DNA of 64,000 bases from Cedecea lapagei (GCF_900635955.1 NZ_LR134201.1:3162001-3226000), one strand, 5' to 3'. Counted from the first letter of the stretch, positions 40,947 through 50,561 are shown. The notes: generated by a model from the sequence alone, not told the origin. A program made the numbers and translations.

Positions 40947-42365
40947 ATGAACTCACTTATTAATCACTCACTGGTAAAAAATATCTTCACGCTTTTTGCT
41001 TTCCCACAGGTCTCTTCGAATGAGGAAGTCGTTAGCCAACCTGCCCTGATAAAGCCTGCGGAGGAGCGAACGAAAGACTTCTACGATGAAGTGCACCGTT
41101 ATCTGCAGGCTCATCCCGCAACAAAGCATATTGATATCTATCTCAACGACGTAAACGGCGCTTTCCGTGGCAAGCGCATCGCGGTAGACAGCCTGCTGTC
41201 ACTCTCTTCGGGCTGCTATTTCCCGCAGTCCGTTTACGCGATGGATCACGAAGGTAAGCCGTTTAGTCAGGCAGCGGGAAACATGGAATTCGATGAGCCC
41301 GATGGGCTTTGCCTGCCGGTAGCCGGCACCTTAAGACCCTGCGCACACGATCCTGAACATAACGCCCAACTGCTGTTAACCATGAAACAAAGCGACGGCA
41401 GCGGCTACGCGCTGGAGCCAAGAGTGGTGCTGGAGAACGTCCTGCAGAAGTTTCATTACCACGGCCTGTATCCGGTAGCCGCGCCAGAAATAGAGTTTTA
41501 TCTGGTGAGCAAAGCCCAGCAGGAAGCCCCGGCACAGGGCTGTTTTTATATGCCGGTACCTTCAGATTACACCGCCTTTATTGAAGCGCTGGAGCAGGCA
41601 GCCGCCGACCAAAGACTGCCTCTGAGCGGCATCGTCTGCGAAGCAGAAGCCGGGCAGTTCGAGCTGAACCTGAAGCATGCCAAAGATATCGTTGGCATTT
41701 GCGAGAGCGTGCTGGCGCTGCGGCGCTTAACCAGCATTGTGGCCGACAAATTTGGCTACCAGGCAAACTTTATGGCTAAGCCCTTTTCCCACCTGGCGGG
41801 AAACGGCCTGCATTTTCATATCAGCCTGAACGACAGCAAAGGCGAAAACGTCTTTGCCTCACCGGCCGAAGCCCTGAACGAAATGACCCAGCTCTGCCTT
41901 GCCGGGATGCTGCAAACGATGCCTGCCGCCGTGGCGGTTATCGCCCCGCACGTCAACTCCTTCAGAAGGCTGCGCAAAAATCTTAATGAGCCGCTTTTTA
42001 GCTCGTGGGGCTACAACAAGCGCAGCGCTGCCCTGCGCATCCCCTGCTCCGACGACGGCAACCGCCGCATCGAGTATCGCCTTGCCGGCGCCGACGTTAA
42101 CCCGTACCTGGCGATGGCCGCCATTCTTACCGGCATGCTTTACGGGCTGGAGAACATCGACAGCGATACGCTAAAAAACTCCGCGCTGTTTGCCCCTGAG
42201 CTGCCGCTGTTCCAGAACGCGGCCATCGAAGAGTTTCAGCAAAGCCAGTACATGATCGAAAGCCTGGGCGAAGCTTTCTCCCGCCAGTGGGTGACCCACA
42301 AGCTGTCGGAACTGGCCTGGTTTGAGACCATCGTAACGCAAGAAGAGGCGGTGCTGTCCCGCTAG
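40947..42365 (+). CDS. Glutamine synthetase-family ligase, PuuA-like
   Basis: A 472-residue enzyme, the exact length of E. coli gamma-glutamylputrescine synthetase PuuA. All catalytic blocks are present: DVNGAFRGKRI, the metal Glu in APEIEFYLVS, EAEAGQFELNL, NGLHFHISL, the ATP block NSFRRLRKN, SAALRIPCSD and RIEYRLAGADVNPYLAMAA. It should join glutamate gamma-carboxyl to an amine using ATP, but the amine is unknown; no other puu gene is nearby. The start MNSLINHSLV follows no strong ribosome site; longer in-frame starts reach back to 40761. It is 36 bp upstream of the GT20-like gene and likely co-transcribed. Confidence 0.85.
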   Translation: MNSLINHSLVKNIFTLFAFPQVSSNEEVVSQPALIKPAEERTKDFYDEVHRYLQAHPATKHIDIYLNDVNGAFRGKRIAVDSLLSLSSGCYFPQSVYAMDHEGKPFSQAAGNMEFDEPDGLCLPVAGTLRPCAHDPEHNAQLLLTMKQSDGSGYALEPRVVLENVLQKFHYHGLYPVAAPEIEFYLVSKAQQEAPAQGCFYMPVPSDYTAFIEALEQAAADQRLPLSGIVCEAEAGQFELNLKHAKDIVGICESVLALRRLTSIVADKFGYQANFMAKPFSHLAGNGLHFHISLNDSKGENVFASPAEALNEMTQLCLAGMLQTMPAAVAVIAPHVNSFRRLRKNLNEPLFSSWGYNKRSAALRIPCSDDGNRRIEYRLAGADVNPYLAMAAILTGMLYGLENIDSDTLKNSALFAPELPLFQNAAIEEFQQSQYMIESLGEAFSRQWVTHKLSELAWFETIVTQEEAVLSR

Positions 42366-42401
42366 CGCTTTATCAACCTGAACGCCGACCTGAGGTGCTG
42401 T

Positions 42402-43823
42402 ATGTCTCGTCTAATTATGCTGTCTAACCGCTGCGAGCCGGAACGCGGCCAGCGGGGCGATCCTTTACTTCCGGTACTCCATTCCATCCTGAAGAAACGC
42501 CCGGGACTTTGGTTTGGCTGGAACGGCGAGGTGGCAACCGGGAGTAAACACAGAAAAGAGCGCTTTTTCAGCCAGTCCGGCTACCAGCAGCACAGCTGGG
42601 CGCTGACGCCCAACGAATATGACAATTTCTATCAGGGCTATGTTCATCAGGTGCTCTGGCCGGTTTTCCATAACCGCCCGGACCTGATTCACTATAAAAA
42701 AGAGTATTTCACCACCTGGAAGAACTATAACCACGACGTCAAAACGCGGGTTGCCGCTAAGATTGAGGCCGAGGATCTCGTCTGGGTGCAGGATTACCAT
42801 CTGTTATTTACCGGCAAGATGCTGAAAGAGGACGGGCACACCAACCGCTGCGGTTTCTTCCTGCATCAGCCCTTCCCACCCGGCGATGTGCTGCGTTCGG
42901 TCCCCGACCACGACAGCATTATGCAGGCGCTGTTCAGCTACGATTTACTTGGGTTTCAGTCGAGCGGTGATGCCAATAATTTCCTGGCCTACGCGCTGCG
43001 TTTTTACCGCGTGGAACGGCTGGCGGATAACCTGATCCAGCTCAACGGGCACGTCATCAGGCTGGGCATTTTCCCCTGCGGCATCGAGAAAACGATACCG
43101 ACTTTGTCACAAACCGATGCCGAAGCGGTCCGCAACTATCCCCGGCAGATAGTGATCAGCAATGACGCCGTCAGCGACATCAGCGGCGTGCATTGCCACC
43201 TGAATACCATGGAAACGTTTCTTGGCAGTCATCCAGAATTCCTGCGCGACGTTAGCCTGCTGCAGATTTCGGATGCCTCCAGAGGTTACTCGTGGTCCGC
43301 GCGGGATCTCTGTACCCGTCTCGAACACCAGTGCAAAGAGATTAACGACAGGTTTGGCGACGCCTCCTGGTACCCGATTAACTACATCCGCAATCAGCTG
43401 TGCCACGCTGACCTGATTCACGCCTTCTACCGCAACGCGCACGTGGCGATGTTCACCCCGCTCTCCGAAGGCATGAGCCTGCAGGCCAAAGCGTTTATTC
43501 TTGCGCAGGATGCAGAAGATCCTGGCGTGCTGATGCTGTCCGCCCTGACCGGGACGGCAGAACAGCTGACGGATGCGGTACTGATCAATCCCTATGACGC
43601 CAGTGAAGCCAGCCATGCACTTTACTCCGCGCTGACGATGCCGCTGCATGAGCGTAAACGTCGGCATCAGCAGCTGCTGGCAAAGGTGGAAAGGTACGAC
43701 AGCCAGTGGTGGGCAAGAGTTTTTCTCGATGCGCTAAACGCGGAGCCTGCCGTAGCCCCGGCGACGGCGATCCCTTTCCGCGCTTCCCATCACGGCATTT
43801 TCACGCCGCAGAATTTGTATTAA
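42402..43823 (+). CDS. GT20 (OtsA-like) protein with altered donor-site residues
   Basis: A 473-residue protein alignable end to end with E. coli trehalose-6-phosphate synthase OtsA (474 residues). Acceptor-side features persist: Arg10 in SNR, the Trp in VLWPVFH, Asp131 in QDYHLL, His155 in FFLHQPFP, Arg294 in SRG. The donor side does not: the OtsA block VERLDYSKGLPER with the nucleotide-sugar-binding Arg and Lys is replaced by SNDAVSDISGVHCHL (253-267), and DGMNLVAKE has become EGMSLQAKA, losing Asp and Glu. The glycine loop near residue 20 is also changed. It is unlikely to be an ordinary UDP-glucose-dependent OtsA; a changed donor or a pseudo-glycosyltransferase role is possible. Confidence 0.85.
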   Translation: MSRLIMLSNRCEPERGQRGDPLLPVLHSILKKRPGLWFGWNGEVATGSKHRKERFFSQSGYQQHSWALTPNEYDNFYQGYVHQVLWPVFHNRPDLIHYKKEYFTTWKNYNHDVKTRVAAKIEAEDLVWVQDYHLLFTGKMLKEDGHTNRCGFFLHQPFPPGDVLRSVPDHDSIMQALFSYDLLGFQSSGDANNFLAYALRFYRVERLADNLIQLNGHVIRLGIFPCGIEKTIPTLSQTDAEAVRNYPRQIVISNDAVSDISGVHCHLNTMETFLGSHPEFLRDVSLLQISDASRGYSWSARDLCTRLEHQCKEINDRFGDASWYPINYIRNQLCHADLIHAFYRNAHVAMFTPLSEGMSLQAKAFILAQDAEDPGVLMLSALTGTAEQLTDAVLINPYDASEASHALYSALTMPLHERKRRHQQLLAKVERYDSQWWARVFLDALNAEPAVAPATAIPFRASHHGIFTPQNLY

Positions 43824-43845
43824 TGGCTTCCGGGCAGGATCAGCA

Positions 43846-43904
43846 TCCCCGGCTCTCATCGCCTCCGGTGATAACCCCGCTCAGGCGGGGTTGAGCTGCC
43901 GGGC
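43846..43904. repeat. REP-like palindromic repeat, copy 2
   Basis: Matches copy 1 at 18856-18914. Here the inner stem CCCCGC-TCAG-GCGGGG is intact. It spans the stop codon of the yceI-family gene and lies in the gap between two convergent genes, as REP elements usually do. Confidence 0.78.
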
Positions 43905-44456
43905 GCGAATTTTAATTTCGATAGCGATGTTGTCATCCACGACGGCCTCAAATTTATCCATATTGAAGGCCGATCGTGAAATCACCGTGGTCGCACGCAA
44001 AGAGACCGTGCTTTTATCTGCCGCAGACGCAGAACGGCTGTCCATGCTGGCATCCAGTACCACCGGGCGCTGAATATTTTTTACCTGAAGCAGGCCAAAA
44101 ATTCGGTAATGCCCCTGCCCTTCGGCCACGATCCTGGTGCTTCTGAAGGTGAGTACCGGGTAATGAGCGGTGTCGAAAAATAACCCACTCCGCAGCTGAT
44201 AGGTCAATAAGCTATTGGATGCCTGGAGCGTAGAGGACGGAATGCGCACGCTGATGCTGTCGTGTATGTCGTTAGCCTCATCCAGCAACAGCGAGCCCGT
44301 GATGCCGTCGAGATTCGCCTGTGACGTGCTGCCGAAGGCATGCCACGAGAGCCCGATAGCGGTTTGTGGCGTAATGACGCTGTAATTTTCCGGCATGGCA
44401 TACAGCATAGGGCTGACCAGCAGGCCGAGGGTTATTTTCAGAAGAGTTCGCAGCAT
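43881..44456 (-). CDS. YceI-family periplasmic protein
   Basis: A 191-residue exported protein: signal peptide (LLKITLGLLVSPMLYA) then a lipocalin-like YceI domain with the usual opening (YSVITPQTAIGLSWHAFGST) and LTFRSTRIVAEGQGHYRIFG. The family binds polyisoprenoids or other lipids in the periplasm. Its role here is not evident from neighbours. Confidence 0.88.
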   Translation of the reverse strand: MLRTLLKITLGLLVSPMLYAMPENYSVITPQTAIGLSWHAFGSTSQANLDGITGSLLLDEANDIHDSISVRIPSSTLQASNSLLTYQLRSGLFFDTAHYPVLTFRSTRIVAEGQGHYRIFGLLQVKNIQRPVVLDASMDSRSASAADKSTVSLRATTVISRSAFNMDKFEAVVDDNIAIEIKIRARQLNPA

Positions 44457-44550
44457 GGCACGTTTCCGGTAGCAGACATACTCAGTTAACGTTTCACAAC
44501 CTCGTTTTATTCATCGCTAATTTTCACCACGTGATAGCGGAAAAAATTTA

Positions 44551-44580
44551 AAAAAAAGCCACCTTCAAAAAGGTGGCTTT
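44551..44580 (-). terminator. Terminator of bglX
   Basis: 11-bp stem AAAGCCACCTT/AAGGTGGCTTT with a 4-nt loop; on the minus strand an eight-T run follows. Confidence 0.9.
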
Positions 44581-44595
44581 TAAAGCATCACTGGC

Positions 44596-46893
44596 TTATT
44601 TCAACTCAAACTCACCCTGCTGCACGCGGGCAGAGTCGAGGCCGATAAACACGTTGAACTTGCCCGGCTCCGCCTCGTATTTCATCTTCGCATTCCAGAA
44701 CTTCAGGGCGTTGATGTCGATTGGGAAGCTGACGGTCTGGCTCTCACCCGCTTTCAGCGCCACTTTCTTAAAGCCTTTAAGCTCTTTCACCGGGCGGCTC
44801 ATGGAGGCGGTCACGTCCTGCAGATACATCTGCACGACGGTTTCCCCTTCGCGGTCGCCGGTATTGGTGACGGTGACCGAGGCTTCCACTTTGCCCTCGC
44901 GCTTCATGGTTGGGGCGGAAAGCTTCACGTCAGACACTTTAAAAGTGGTGTAGCTCAGGCCATAGCCAAACGGATAGAGCGGCCCGTTGGCTTCATCAAA
45001 GTAGCGAGACGTGTATTTGTTAGGTTTTTCCGGATCGTACGGGCGACCGGTATTGAGGTGGCTGTAGTACGTCGGAATCTGCCCAACCGAACGAGGGAAG
45101 GACATCGGCAGCTTGCCGGACGGGTTGTAGTCGCCAAACAGAACGTCAGCGATGGCGTTGCCGCCTTCGGTGCCGCCGTACCAGGCTTCCAGCATCGCGT
45201 CTGCCTGCTGATCTTCCTTCACCAGCGCCAGAGGACGGCCGTTCATCAGCACCAGCACCAGCGGTTTACCGGTAGCTTTCAGGGCGGTAATCAGGTCGCG
45301 CTGGCTCTGCGGTAGCGTTAGATCCGTGCGGCTAGAAGCCTCATGCGCCATGCCCTGAGCCTCACCGACAACCGCAACCACCACATCGGCGTTTTTGGCC
45401 GCGTTAACCGCTTCGTCAATCATCGCTTTCGGCGTACGCGGATCCACGGTGACCGCAGGTTCGTACTGGTTCAGGAACTCGACAATATCTTTTTCATCCG
45501 TGACGTTCGCGCCTTTCGCAAACACCACTTTACCCTGCTGGCCAACGGCATTTTTGATGCCTTCCAGCGGCGTAATGGACTGTGCAGCAACGCCAGCGGC
45601 GGACCAACTGCCCATGGCGTCACGCTTGCTGTCCGCCAGCGGACCAATCACCGCAATGGTGGAGGTCTTTTTCAGCGGCAGCGTTTGCAGACGGTTTTTC
45701 AGCAGCACCATGCTTTCACGCGCGACTTCACGCGCTTCTTTGCGGTGAAGGCGACTCTCTGCGTTGGTGTCTGCCGGGTCAGACTCTTTCGGCCCAAGGT
45801 GGCTGTAGGGATCGTTAAACAGCCCCATATCGTATTTGACGTTCAGCACGTGGCGAGTCGCGTCATCCAGCTCTTTCATCGGCACCGCGCCGCTTTTCAC
45901 CAGCTCCGGCAGGTATTTGCTGTAATACTCATCGCTCATACTCATGTTGATGCCGGAGTTGAGCGCAATGCGCACCGCGTCTTTCGGGTCGCTGGCAACG
46001 CCGTGTTTGATCAGCTCTTTAATCGCGCCATGATCGGAGATGGTAATGCCTTTGAACTTCCATTCATCGCGCAGCAAATCTTTCAGCAGCCAGCTGTCCG
46101 CAGAAGCCGGCGTGCCGTTCAGGGAGTTGAGCGCGACCATCACGCCGCCGCTGCCCGCGTCCAGCGCGGCTTTGTACGGCGGCATATAGTCGTTAAACAG
46201 GCGCTGCGGGCTCATATCGACGGTGTTGTACTCTTTCCCGCCTTCCACCGCGCCATAGGCGGCGAAGTGCTTCACGCTGGTCATCACCGAGTAGCGATCC
46301 GCCGGGCTTTTGCCCTGCATCGCCTCAACCATCGTGCGGCCCATAATCGAGGTCAGGTAAGTATCTTCGCCAAAACCTTCAGAGACCCGGCCCCAGCGCG
46401 GATCGCGCGAGACGTCGACCATGGGTGCCCAGGTCATGTTCAGACCGTCGTCCGCAGCTTCATAGGCGGAAATACGGCCAACGGTTTTCACCGCATCAAG
46501 GTTGAAAGAAGACGCCAGCCCCAGGCTTATCGGGAAAACGGTACGCTGGCCGTGAACCACATCGTAGGCGAAGAAAAGAGGAATTTTCAGGCGGCTGAGC
46601 TGCATCACCTGGTCCTGCATGGAGCGGATATCCTGACGGGTGACGGTATTGAAAATGGCCCCCACCTGTCCGTCTTTGATCATCTCGCGGATGGCTTCTT
46701 TCGGGTTATCCGGACCGACGCTGATTAAACGCAGCTGGCCGATTTTTTCATCGGTGGTCATTTTTTTCAGCAGGTCGGTGACGTAGGCATCACGCGCTTC
46801 CGGCGTTAAAGGGTGCGGGCCAAACATCTCGTCGGCGAGCGCAGGCTGCAGCGCCAGGCTAACGGCTATCCCTACAGAACAGAGCCATTTCAT
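44596..46893 (-). CDS. bglX: Periplasmic beta-glucosidase BglX
   Basis: A 765-residue GH3 enzyme, identical in length to E. coli BglX and very similar throughout. Signal peptide MKWLCSVGIAVSLALQPALA; the nucleophile Asp lies in FKGITISDHGAIKEL; the C-terminal fibronectin type III-like domain ends in ARVQQGEFELK. The start at MKWLCSVG is chosen over a GTG five codons upstream to match the family. It splits beta-glucosides in the periplasm. Confidence 0.97.
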   Translation of the reverse strand: MKWLCSVGIAVSLALQPALADEMFGPHPLTPEARDAYVTDLLKKMTTDEKIGQLRLISVGPDNPKEAIREMIKDGQVGAIFNTVTRQDIRSMQDQVMQLSRLKIPLFFAYDVVHGQRTVFPISLGLASSFNLDAVKTVGRISAYEAADDGLNMTWAPMVDVSRDPRWGRVSEGFGEDTYLTSIMGRTMVEAMQGKSPADRYSVMTSVKHFAAYGAVEGGKEYNTVDMSPQRLFNDYMPPYKAALDAGSGGVMVALNSLNGTPASADSWLLKDLLRDEWKFKGITISDHGAIKELIKHGVASDPKDAVRIALNSGINMSMSDEYYSKYLPELVKSGAVPMKELDDATRHVLNVKYDMGLFNDPYSHLGPKESDPADTNAESRLHRKEAREVARESMVLLKNRLQTLPLKKTSTIAVIGPLADSKRDAMGSWSAAGVAAQSITPLEGIKNAVGQQGKVVFAKGANVTDEKDIVEFLNQYEPAVTVDPRTPKAMIDEAVNAAKNADVVVAVVGEAQGMAHEASSRTDLTLPQSQRDLITALKATGKPLVLVLMNGRPLALVKEDQQADAMLEAWYGGTEGGNAIADVLFGDYNPSGKLPMSFPRSVGQIPTYYSHLNTGRPYDPEKPNKYTSRYFDEANGPLYPFGYGLSYTTFKVSDVKLSAPTMKREGKVEASVTVTNTGDREGETVVQMYLQDVTASMSRPVKELKGFKKVALKAGESQTVSFPIDINALKFWNAKMKYEAEPGKFNVFIGLDSARVQQGEFELK

Positions 46894-47069
46894 CGGATTC
46901 ACTCTCACAAGCTTTTGTTAAGGCGTGCAGTTTGCCACATCGCCCGCGCGGTAAGAAGAGCGTAGCAAAGCCTGGCTTCTGATTTCGCGGAGATTTCCTC
47001 GTTACGCTCACGTTTTTCGGCGCTATGCTTAACGGCAGGCTTTTTGATGCCACCACAAGGAGTGGATAC

Positions 47070-48797
47070 ATGTCTGTTGTGATGAATTCCGATAATAAAA
47101 CGCTGATAAACGAACTCTCTCGCCACGTTGGCTCGCACCATGTTTTAACCGATCCGGCAAAAACCGCACGCTACCGTAAGGGCTTCCGTTCTGGACAAGG
47201 GGAAGCGCTGGCCGTGGTGCTCCCCGGATCTCTGCTGGAGCTGTGGCGAGTCTTAAGCGCCTGCGTCGCCGCCGATAAAATCATTATTATGCAGGCCGCT
47301 AACACCGGCCTGACGGAAGGCTCCACGCCGAGCGGCAACGACTACGATCGCGAAATTGTGATTATCAGTACGCTGCGCCTCGACAAGCTCCACCTGCTGG
47401 ATAAAGGCGAGCAGGTACTGGCCTGGCCGGGCACCACGCTCTACTCGCTGGAAAAGGCGCTGAAGCCCCTGGGGCGCGAACCGCATTCGGTGATCGGCTC
47501 TTCCTGTATCGGAGCGTCGGTGATTGGCGGCATTTGCAATAACTCCGGCGGTTCGCTGGTGCAGCGCGGCCCGGCCTATACCGAAATGTCGCTTTTCGCT
47601 CGTATTGATGAAAGCGGCAAGCTGCAGCTGGTGAACCACCTCGGCATTAATCTGGGCACCACGCCGGAGCAAATTCTTAGCGCGCTGGATGACGAGCGCG
47701 TGAAGGACAGCGACGTTATGCATGATGGCCGCCACGCGCACGATCACGATTACGTCACTCGCGTGCGCGACGTTGAGGCCGACACGCCTGCACGCTACAA
47801 CGCTGACCCGGATCGCCTGTTTGAATCTTCTGGCTGCGCGGGCAAGCTGGCGGTCTTCGCCGTGCGTCTCGACACCTTCCCGGCGGAAAAACGTCAGCAG
47901 GTGTTTTACATCGGCACAAACCAGCCCAGGGTGCTGAGCGAGATCCGCCGCCACATTCTGGCTAACTTCAAGAACCTGCCGGTGGCCGGAGAATATATGC
48001 ACCGCGATATCTACGATATCGCAGAAAAGTATGGCAAAGACACCTTCCTGATGATCGACAAGCTGGGCACCGATAAAATGCCGTTCTTCTTCACCATGAA
48101 GGGGCGCACCGACGCGATGCTCGACAAGGTTTCTCTGTTTAAGCCGCACTTTACCGACCGCTTTATGCAAAAACTTGGCGGCGTTTTCCCGGCTCACCTG
48201 CCGGAGCGGATGAAAACCTGGCGCGATAAATATCCTCACCACCTGTTGCTGAAAATGGCAGGTGAAGGCATCGACGAGGCCAAAGCCTGGCTGACCGAGT
48301 ACTTTAAAACCGCCGAGGGTGATTTCTTTATCTGTACCGCAGAGGAAGGCAGTAAAGCCTTCCTGCATCGCTTTGCCGCCGCCGGGGCGGCGATTCGCTA
48401 TCACGCCGTTCATGCGGATGAGGTGGAAGATATTCTGGCGCTGGATATCGCGCTGCGCCGCAACGACAGCGACTGGTTCGAAGAGCTGCCGCCGGAGATT
48501 GGCGATAAGCTTATCCATCGCCTCTATTACGGCCACTTCATGTGCCACGTTTTCCACCAGGATTACATCGTTAAGAAAGGCGTGGACGTTCATGAGCTGA
48601 AAGAGCAGATGCTGGCGCTGCTGCACGAGCGCGGAGCGCAATACCCTGCCGAGCATAACGTGGGCCACCTCTACAAAGCGCCCGAAGCCCTGAAGCAGTT
48701 CTACAAGGCCAACGACCCGACCAACAGCATGAACCCGGGGATCGGCAAAACCACGCGGCGTAAAAACTGGGTCGAAGAGGAGAGCGCAAAGGGATAA
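47070..48797 (+). CDS. dld: Quinone-dependent D-lactate dehydrogenase Dld
   Basis: A 575-residue FAD flavoprotein peripheral to the inner membrane. The FAD-binding segment LMQAANTGLTEGSTP-like stretch (MQAANTGLTEGSTPSGNDYD) and GSSCIGASVIGGICNNSGGS are present, and the C-terminal half matches E. coli Dld closely to GIGKTTRRKNW. The start follows AAGGAG at 47070; upstream in-frame codons are leader. Confidence 0.97.
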   Translation: MSVVMNSDNKTLINELSRHVGSHHVLTDPAKTARYRKGFRSGQGEALAVVLPGSLLELWRVLSACVAADKIIIMQAANTGLTEGSTPSGNDYDREIVIISTLRLDKLHLLDKGEQVLAWPGTTLYSLEKALKPLGREPHSVIGSSCIGASVIGGICNNSGGSLVQRGPAYTEMSLFARIDESGKLQLVNHLGINLGTTPEQILSALDDERVKDSDVMHDGRHAHDHDYVTRVRDVEADTPARYNADPDRLFESSGCAGKLAVFAVRLDTFPAEKRQQVFYIGTNQPRVLSEIRRHILANFKNLPVAGEYMHRDIYDIAEKYGKDTFLMIDKLGTDKMPFFFTMKGRTDAMLDKVSLFKPHFTDRFMQKLGGVFPAHLPERMKTWRDKYPHHLLLKMAGEGIDEAKAWLTEYFKTAEGDFFICTAEEGSKAFLHRFAAAGAAIRYHAVHADEVEDILALDIALRRNDSDWFEELPPEIGDKLIHRLYYGHFMCHVFHQDYIVKKGVDVHELKEQMLALLHERGAQYPAEHNVGHLYKAPEALKQFYKANDPTNSMNPGIGKTTRRKNWVEEESAKG

Positions 48798-48856
48798 GTT
48801 TCTCCTATGACGGGCAAACTAGGCTTCGCGCTTTTTTGGGCATAAATTAGTGAAAC

Positions 48857-48883
48857 GGGGGTGAAGAATATCTTCCCCCTTTT
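48857..48883 (+). terminator. Terminator of dld
   Basis: GGGGG-T-GAAGA pairs with TCTTC-CCCCC and is followed by TTTTCTCT. Confidence 0.75.
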
Positions 48884-48903
48884 CTCTGGTTAAGGAGCGA
48901 AAG

Positions 48904-49458
48904 ATGTCCGCAGTAGAAACGTTACCCCTCTCTTCAGTCCACCTGAGGGAAGCGACGCCCGACGATATTCCTGCCATTAAAACGATTTATGACTGGCACG
49001 TGCTGAACGGCAAAGGATCGTTTGAAGAGACGCCCCCCGATCTCCAGCAAATGGCCGAGCGGCTGGCGGCGGTTCGCAGCCATGGTCTGCCGTGGCTGGT
49101 CGCGGTGATTGACGACCGCGTTGTCGGCTACTGCTATGCCACGCTGTATCGCCCTCGCCCCGGCTACCGCTACACCATAGAAGATTCAGTTTATATCGAC
49201 GCCAGCATGACCGGGCGTGGTATCGGTAAAGCTCTGCTGAGTGAGTTAATTGCGCTGTGCGAAAAGGGGCCGTGGCGGCAGATGATCGCGGTCATTGGCG
49301 ACGGAGAGAATAATACCGGCTCGTGCAAATTACACAGTCAGCACGGATTTGAAACCGTCGGGCGACTGCGCAGCGTCGGGTTTAAGCTGGGCGACTGGCG
49401 GGATACCTTGATGATGCAGCGTCCCCTCAACGGCGGAGACGAGACGCTGCCGAACTGA
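48904..49458 (+). CDS. GNAT N-acetyltransferase, phosphinothricin acetyltransferase-like
   Basis: A 184-residue GNAT protein: LREATPDDIPAIKTIYDWHV at the start, the PAT-type block YRYTIEDSVYIDASMTGRGI with the acetyl-CoA loop GRGIGKAL, and LHSQHGFETVGRLRSVGFKL. It resembles Pat/MnaT enzymes that acetylate L-phosphinothricin or methionine sulfone/sulfoximine. AAGGAG precedes the ATG. Its stop abuts the pbpG stop with no gap. Confidence 0.88.
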   Translation: MSAVETLPLSSVHLREATPDDIPAIKTIYDWHVLNGKGSFEETPPDLQQMAERLAAVRSHGLPWLVAVIDDRVVGYCYATLYRPRPGYRYTIEDSVYIDASMTGRGIGKALLSELIALCEKGPWRQMIAVIGDGENNTGSCKLHSQHGFETVGRLRSVGFKLGDWRDTLMMQRPLNGGDETLPN

Positions 49459-50400
49459 TTATTCCTCTTCCGCTCCTGCGGCGGTGTTGTTCGCCATCTG
49501 CGCCGCCTTAGAGCGCTTATAGCTTAGCGCCGCCGCCGGAACCGGCGTCACCTTCCCGGTTTCCATCCAGTTGCGCAGGCGGTTAGCGTCCGCGAAATGG
49601 GTGTACTTACCAAAAGCGTCCAGCACCACAAGCGCCACCGGGCGGCCTTTGATCACCGTGCGCATCACCAGGCAGTGACCGGCATTATTGGTAAAGCCGG
49701 TTTTCGTCAGCTGGATGTTCCAGTTATCGCGGTACACCAGGTGGTTGGTGTTGCGGAACGGCAGCGTATAGGCCGGATTGCGGAAGGTCGCCATATCTTC
49801 ATGCGTGGTGCTGAGCTGCCCCAGCAGAGGATATTTCTGGGTCGCTACCAGCAGTTTGGTCAGATCGCTCGCCGTCGAGACGTTTTCAATCGACAGGCCG
49901 GTGGGCTCCACATAGCGCGTATGGGTCATGCCCAGCGATTTCGCCTTCGCGTTCATCGCGCGGATAAAGGCATCATAGCCGCCAGGATAGTGGTGCGCCA
50001 GGCTTGCGGCCGCGCGGTTTTCTGACGACATCAGCGCCAGCAGCATCATGTTTTTGCGGCTGATTTCGCTGTTCAGGCGTACGCGAGAGTAAACGCCGCG
50101 CATTTCCGGCGTATGGCTGATGTCCACCTTCAGCATTTCATCCATCGGCAGATGAGCGTCCAGCACCACCATCACGGTCATCAGCTTGGTAATTGAGGCA
50201 ATGGGACGAACCAGATCCGGATGGCTGGAATAGAGAATTTTATTGGTTTGCAAATCGACAATCATGGCGCTGCCGGAGGCGATCTCCTGGCCGGCGCTGG
50301 CCGCGTGGGTAACGGCCTTGCTGGCTTCTGCCTGCGGGGCAAAAGGCACAGTCATCATCAGCGCAAGGCTGAACAACGATAAACGGATTTTTGTCGGCAT
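49459..50400 (-). CDS. pbpG: D-alanyl-D-alanine endopeptidase PbpG (PBP7)
   Basis: A 313-residue low-molecular-weight penicillin-binding protein: signal peptide (MPTKIRLSLFSLALMMTVPF), SxxK motif in ASITKLMTV, SxN in SSENRAAASL and KTG in QLTKTGFTNNAG. It cuts D-Ala-mDAP crosslinks in the periplasm. The start at MPTKIRL is chosen because it begins the signal peptide; 18 further upstream codons are open. Same gene order next to dld and yohC as in E. coli. Confidence 0.96.
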   Translation of the reverse strand: MPTKIRLSLFSLALMMTVPFAPQAEASKAVTHAASAGQEIASGSAMIVDLQTNKILYSSHPDLVRPIASITKLMTVMVVLDAHLPMDEMLKVDISHTPEMRGVYSRVRLNSEISRKNMMLLALMSSENRAAASLAHHYPGGYDAFIRAMNAKAKSLGMTHTRYVEPTGLSIENVSTASDLTKLLVATQKYPLLGQLSTTHEDMATFRNPAYTLPFRNTNHLVYRDNWNIQLTKTGFTNNAGHCLVMRTVIKGRPVALVVLDAFGKYTHFADANRLRNWMETGKVTPVPAAALSYKRSKAAQMANNTAAGAEEE

Positions 50401-50471
50401 GGTGACACTTCTGTAATGATTCCGGAAAAGTATAGGCTCACCGCAGCTATTCATCAGAATGACATAAACAG

Positions 50472-50504
50472 GCGGGGCGCCGGAATCATACTCCGGCGCC
50501 CCGC
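50472..50504. terminator. GC-rich hairpin between pbpG and yohC
   Basis: Perfect 13-bp stem GCGGGGCGCCGGA/TCCGGCGCCCCGC with 7-nt loop, 58 bp after the yohC stop. No T tract, so its role as terminator is uncertain. Confidence 0.55.
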
Positions 50505-50561
50505 TTGACTACCAGTTAAGAATCGTAACGTTATATCAAAACCTTCTGTTAATTCACCTCG

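Noticed and set aside
45343..46728. 461-residue open frame antisense to bglX
   Set aside because: Same reason: bglX is intact and conserved on the other strand.
47253..48668. 471-residue open frame antisense to dld
   Set aside because: A mirror frame of a GC-rich, highly conserved gene; no start signals or recognizable domains.
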